Below are positions 62,830-64,000 of a stretch of 64,000 bases of DNA, piece by piece. The DNA is from Arion vulgaris (lineage: Eukaryota; Mollusca; Gastropoda; Stylommatophora; Arionidae): NCBI GenBank assembly GCA_020796225.1, contig CM036754.1, positions 13,903,867-13,967,866 on the forward strand. The letters are read 5' to 3'. Below the pieces are notes generated by a model, which did not search any database, was not told where the DNA came from, and was given only the letters and a program-made list of their open reading frames with translations. Made by a program: the position numbers and the translations under genes. Numbering within the stretch: position 1 is the stretch's first letter; every line of letters begins with the position of its first letter.

Positions 62830-63141
62830 CTTATTCTGCATTTGTCCACTGTGAATTCAGGCGTTAGCCATGACGACTGGTATGGCGCTTCTGACTGATT
62901 TTTGCATGAAAGCCTGAACCTCTGCTTCAAGGACATGTGTAAGAAAGACTTGAAGATGCTTGGCATAGATATGGAAGACTTTGAACAGCTTTCCGGGAAC
63001 AGGTTTAGTTGGACGTATGCTCTCAAAACTGGTCTAAGAACTGGTGAATCGGACTCAAGACAACTCACTGACATAAAACAGGCTATGAGGAAGCAGAAGC
63101 TACAAAATCCTCCATTGGGCGATACATTTATTGTCACTTGA
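62830..63141 (+). mobile_element. LINE fragment: ORF2 C-terminus
   Basis: Plus-strand frame 62902-63141: SLNLCFKDMCKKDLKMLGID, MEDFEQLSGNRFSWTYALKT, ending PPLGDTFIVT. The 'KD-CKKDL--LGID---WE-LA-DR--W' pattern is the end of endonuclease/RT LINE proteins. It is not an ERMARD exon. Confidence 0.72.
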
Positions 63142-63344
63142 GTCTAACAAAATGTTACTACCATCATCATGTGTCACCAAGATCAGAGAAAAGTTCATAT
63201 TGTGTTAAGTCTAATGCATTAAGAATTATTCAAGTTATTTATAAAGTACAGAATTATTTGTATCAAATCATTGTACATTTGCAGGCTGTCAGTGCCATTT
63301 GGTTGTATCTATCAGGATGTTAGATCTTTACTTCCAGACAAGAT
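63142..63344. other. No feature recognised
   Basis: AT-rich; TTTGCAG at 63279-63285 is acceptor-like but the following frame does not match ERMARD. Confidence 0.35.
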
Positions 63345-64000
63345 AAGGACTTTGTACAGGTGGCAGGTAGGTTAGGCTTTTGTAGTTCTCTGATATGAAT
63401 ATTGTACAGGTGGCAGGTAGGTACAGGTGGCAGGTAATTACAGGTGGCAGATAGGTTAGGCTTTTGTAGTTCTCTGATATGAATATTGTACAGGTGACAG
63501 GTACAGGTGGCAGGTAGGTTAGGCTTGTGTAGTTCTCTGATAAGAAAATTGTACAGGTGGCAGGTAGGTACAGGTGGCAGGTAAGTACAGGTGGCAGGTA
63601 GGTTAGGCTTATGTAGTTCTCTGATAAGAAAATTATACATGTGGCAGGTAGGTACAGGGGGCAGGTAAGTACAGGTGGCAGGTAGGTTAGGCTTGTGTAG
63701 TTCTCTGATAAGAAAATTGTACAGGTGGCAGGTAGGTACAGGGGGCAGGTAAGTGCAGGTGGCAGGTAGGTACAGGTGGCAGGTAAGTGCAGGTGGCAGG
63801 TAGGTACAGGTGGCAGGTAAGTACAGGTGGCAGGTAGGTTAGGCTTATGTAGTTCTCTGATAAGAAAATTATACATGTGGCAGGTAGGTACAGGGGGCAG
63901 GTAAGTACAGGTGGCAGGTAGGTTAGGCTTGTGTAGTTCTCTGATAAGAAAATTGTACAGGTGGCAGGTAGGTACAGGGGGCAGGTAAGTGCAGGTGGCA
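63345..64000. repeat. Compound minisatellite with CAGGTAGGT units
   Basis: A short unit GTACAGGTGGCAGGTAGGT (also with GTAAGT) is mixed with a longer block containing TAGGCTTATGTAGTTCTCTG and ATAAGAAAATT. It continues past the window edge. Open on the minus strand as a repetitive frame that is not a gene. Confidence 0.93.

Noticed and set aside
63310..63369. Possible next ERMARD exon ending in CAGGTAGGT
   Set aside because: The encoded residues do not resemble the expected ERMARD segment, and the donor belongs to an array.

Overview
The window comes from an animal nuclear genome. It has split genes with GT-AG introns, tRNA-derived SINEs, non-LTR retrotransposon fragments, hAT-type and IS630-Tc1-mariner-type DNA transposons, and very many minisatellites. 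There are no operons and no prokaryotic genes. The mix of repeats fits a marine invertebrate, possibly a mollusc or other lophotrochozoan, but the sequence does not settle the taxon. Three host genes can be supported; nearly everything else is repeat-derived. Many long open frames here are only tandem arrays whose unit is a multiple of 3 bp, or LINE remnants. || Layout. 1-1114: tandem arrays at what looks like a low-quality contig edge. 1250-1956: nested SINEs. 3685-5250: a cluster of LINE fragments on the minus strand. 5283-8337: three minisatellites (20, 25 and 48 bp units). 8585-18555: SINEs, two hAT MITE families, LINE tails and a 51-bp array. 18876-19454 (+): a single-exon ankyrin protein with an N-terminal PP1-docking motif, resembling PPP1R27. 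21424-23440 (-): a LINE with endonuclease and thumb regions but no RT core. 23686-28736 (-): a complete three-exon gene for mitochondrial ribosomal protein S12 (MRPS12/uS12m), its introns filled with a 38-bp minisatellite, SINEs and LINE remnants. 28887-31034 (+): a 2.15-kb DNA transposon with 106-bp terminal inverted repeats, TA target duplication and a frameshifted DDE transposase close to the DD82E 'Sailor' group. 32905-34085 (+): a 5'-truncated LINE with a recognisable RT core. || 35031-62367 (+): fourteen exons of ERMARD (C6orf70, ER membrane-associated RNA degradation protein). I assembled them by splice sites, phase continuity and similarity to the vertebrate protein as I remember it. 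They encode about 551 residues; the C-terminal roughly 130 residues probably lie beyond the right edge. Both HEPN-type Rx4H motifs are kept. Its introns carry about a dozen minisatellites, including a 4.5-kb array of a 33-bp unit. Several arrays overlap splice sites: exon 8 is bracketed by arrays covering both its acceptor and its donor, and intron 13 holds about 18 tandem GTAAGT donor-like motifs. || The three genes have no evident functional link: translation in mitochondria (MRPS12), predicted RNA processing at the ER (ERMARD) and predicted PP1 regulation (ankyrin protein). The mobile elements show a clear nesting history through target-site duplications: SINE-A in SINE-B, an RNase H LINE in SINE-B, and several SINEs inside minisatellites. 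Family names SINE-A to SINE-G, LINE-R and hairpin repeat are local labels. Similarity statements are from memory of the families, not from searches.
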